A stretch of 7,132 nt of DNA from JOPF136 sp035272605 (lineage in GTDB: Bacteria; Acidobacteriota; Terriglobia; Acidiferrales; UBA7541), in assembly GCA_035272605.1 (NCBI GenBank), contig DATEQM010000190.1, forward strand, positions 1 through 7,132. Reading direction: 5' to 3'. Below, one piece after another: positions 6,803-7,132 of the stretch; position 1 is the stretch's first letter; the number at the start of each line of letters is the position of its first letter. The notes beneath the pieces were generated by a model. The model saw only the letters and a program-made list of their open reading frames with translations, ran no database searches and had not been told where the DNA came from. A program made the translations under genes and the position numbers.

Positions 6803-6809
6803 GATTTTG

Positions 6810-6816
6810 TCCTCCC
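6810..6816 (-). promoter_or_regulatory. Strong ribosome binding site for the asparaginase-family gene
   Basis: On the minus strand GGGAGGA lies 7 nt before the ATG at 6802. It is the clearest Shine-Dalgarno sequence in the window and fixes the start just upstream of the Tat motif. Confidence 0.8.
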
Positions 6817-6845
6817 GTTGGCTGCGCTGCGGATGCTGTGGAGAA

Positions 6846-6851
6846 AGAATA
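6846..6851 (-). promoter_or_regulatory. Possible -10 box upstream of the asparaginase-family gene
   Basis: On the minus strand TATTCT sits in a short AT-rich patch within the 177-bp gap (6803-6979) between the kinase-type gene and the asparaginase-family gene. It would start transcription near 6839, about 36 nt before the ATG. No good -35 hexamer is seen at the expected distance, so this is tentative. The rest of the gap shows no clear hairpin or other feature. Confidence 0.25.
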
Positions 6852-6979
6852 CACAGGTCGGGGCGCCTGAGCTACTTCGTATCAGAGGGACGCTGACGAT
6901 TCGCGCGTGGCGAACGCTCGTCCGTATGGACTTCAGGGCAGGGGCTACTCGCGGTGAGGCTGTGCGCTCGTGGGCGGAA

Positions 6980-7132
6980 TTATTTGAGCCCTTCGACCAT
7001 GTAGAGGTCGGAGAGGTCGCGGACGTAGGAATAGGCGTACCAGCGGCCATCGGGAGTGACGCTCAGAATGCCGATGTTGTAAACGCCGGCGCGCTCTCCG
7101 GGCGCCAATTCCTTCCAAAACTGTTTCTGTCC
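6980..7132 (-). CDS. C-terminus of a protein resembling Ser/Thr kinase with PD40/TolB-like beta-propeller (partial)
   Basis: The last 50 codons of a minus-strand gene run in from the right edge; the stop is the complement of 6980-6982. The readable tail includes GVYNIGILSVTPDGRWYAYS and then RDLSDLYMVEGLK at the very end. The TPDGRWYAYSY piece is a typical PD40/WD40-like propeller strand (the 'sPDG..iay' pattern). The ending 'YSY.R.LSDLY.VEGLK' is one I associate with eukaryote-like Ser/Thr kinases fused to a C-terminal propeller, which are abundant in Acidobacteriota; this rests on recall of the family and not on a search. The kinase domain itself would lie outside the window and cannot be confirmed, and a TolB-like propeller protein without a kinase domain is possible. 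It is transcribed toward the asparaginase-family gene, 177 bp away. Confidence 0.7.
   Translation of the reverse strand, partial: GQKQFWKELAPGERAGVYNIGILSVTPDGRWYAYSYVRDLSDLYMVEGLK

Noticed and set aside
6920..6931. The small inverted repeat GTCCGTATGGAC in the 6803-6979 gap, considered as an operator or terminator.
   Set aside because: The arms are only 4 bp and no T-run follows; not distinguishable from chance.
6673..7050. A 125-codon minus-strand frame spanning the gap and the start of the asparaginase-family gene.
   Set aside because: It overlaps the real start of the Tat-signal protein and the end of the kinase-type gene in another frame, and carries no recognisable domain.

Overview
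The window is GC-rich (roughly 65% by eye), densely coding bacterial chromosome with no RNA gene, insertion sequence, CRISPR array or prophage signature. The best guess for the host is a member of the Acidobacteriota. This rests on the C-terminal signature of a protein-kinase/beta-propeller type protein at the right edge, on an RDD-domain protein with a long Ala/Glu/Pro-rich tether, and on the general make-up of the other proteins. It is an inference from family style; no marker gene is present.

Layout. The left half is on the plus strand: (1) a 650-codon RDD-family membrane protein with a Cys-containing N-terminus and about 400 residues of low-complexity sequence; (2) a secreted or membrane-anchored PDZ/S41 (carboxy-terminal processing peptidase-like) protein; (3) a lipoprotein of the divergent polysaccharide deacetylase (YibQ-like) family. 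The right half is on the minus strand, read right to left: (6) the last 50 codons of a protein whose C-terminus resembles that of Ser/Thr kinase/PD40-propeller proteins; (5) a Tat-signal glycosylasparaginase/isoaspartyl-peptidase family Ntn hydrolase; (4) a FAD-dependent oxidoreductase of the L-2-hydroxyglutarate oxidase-like group. The two blocks converge at 4480-4511, where an inverted repeat covers both stop codons and probably acts as a bidirectional terminator.

How the genes may work together. Genes 2 and 3 look like a cell-envelope pair; in many bacteria a ctpA-type peptidase gene sits next to a yibQ-type gene and envC. The most notable point is that the S41 protein has lost its catalytic residues: the nucleophilic Ser is Gly292, the general-base Lys is Ser317, and the NPGG oxyanion-hole motif reads CASG. 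It is therefore probably a pseudopeptidase, such as a scaffold, adaptor or peptide-binding protein, kept beside an intact-looking deacetylase homolog. Genes 5 and 4 form a short catabolic-looking pair, 29 bp apart and led by a strong ribosome binding site. No wholly new system is evident; the pseudopeptidase is the best lead.
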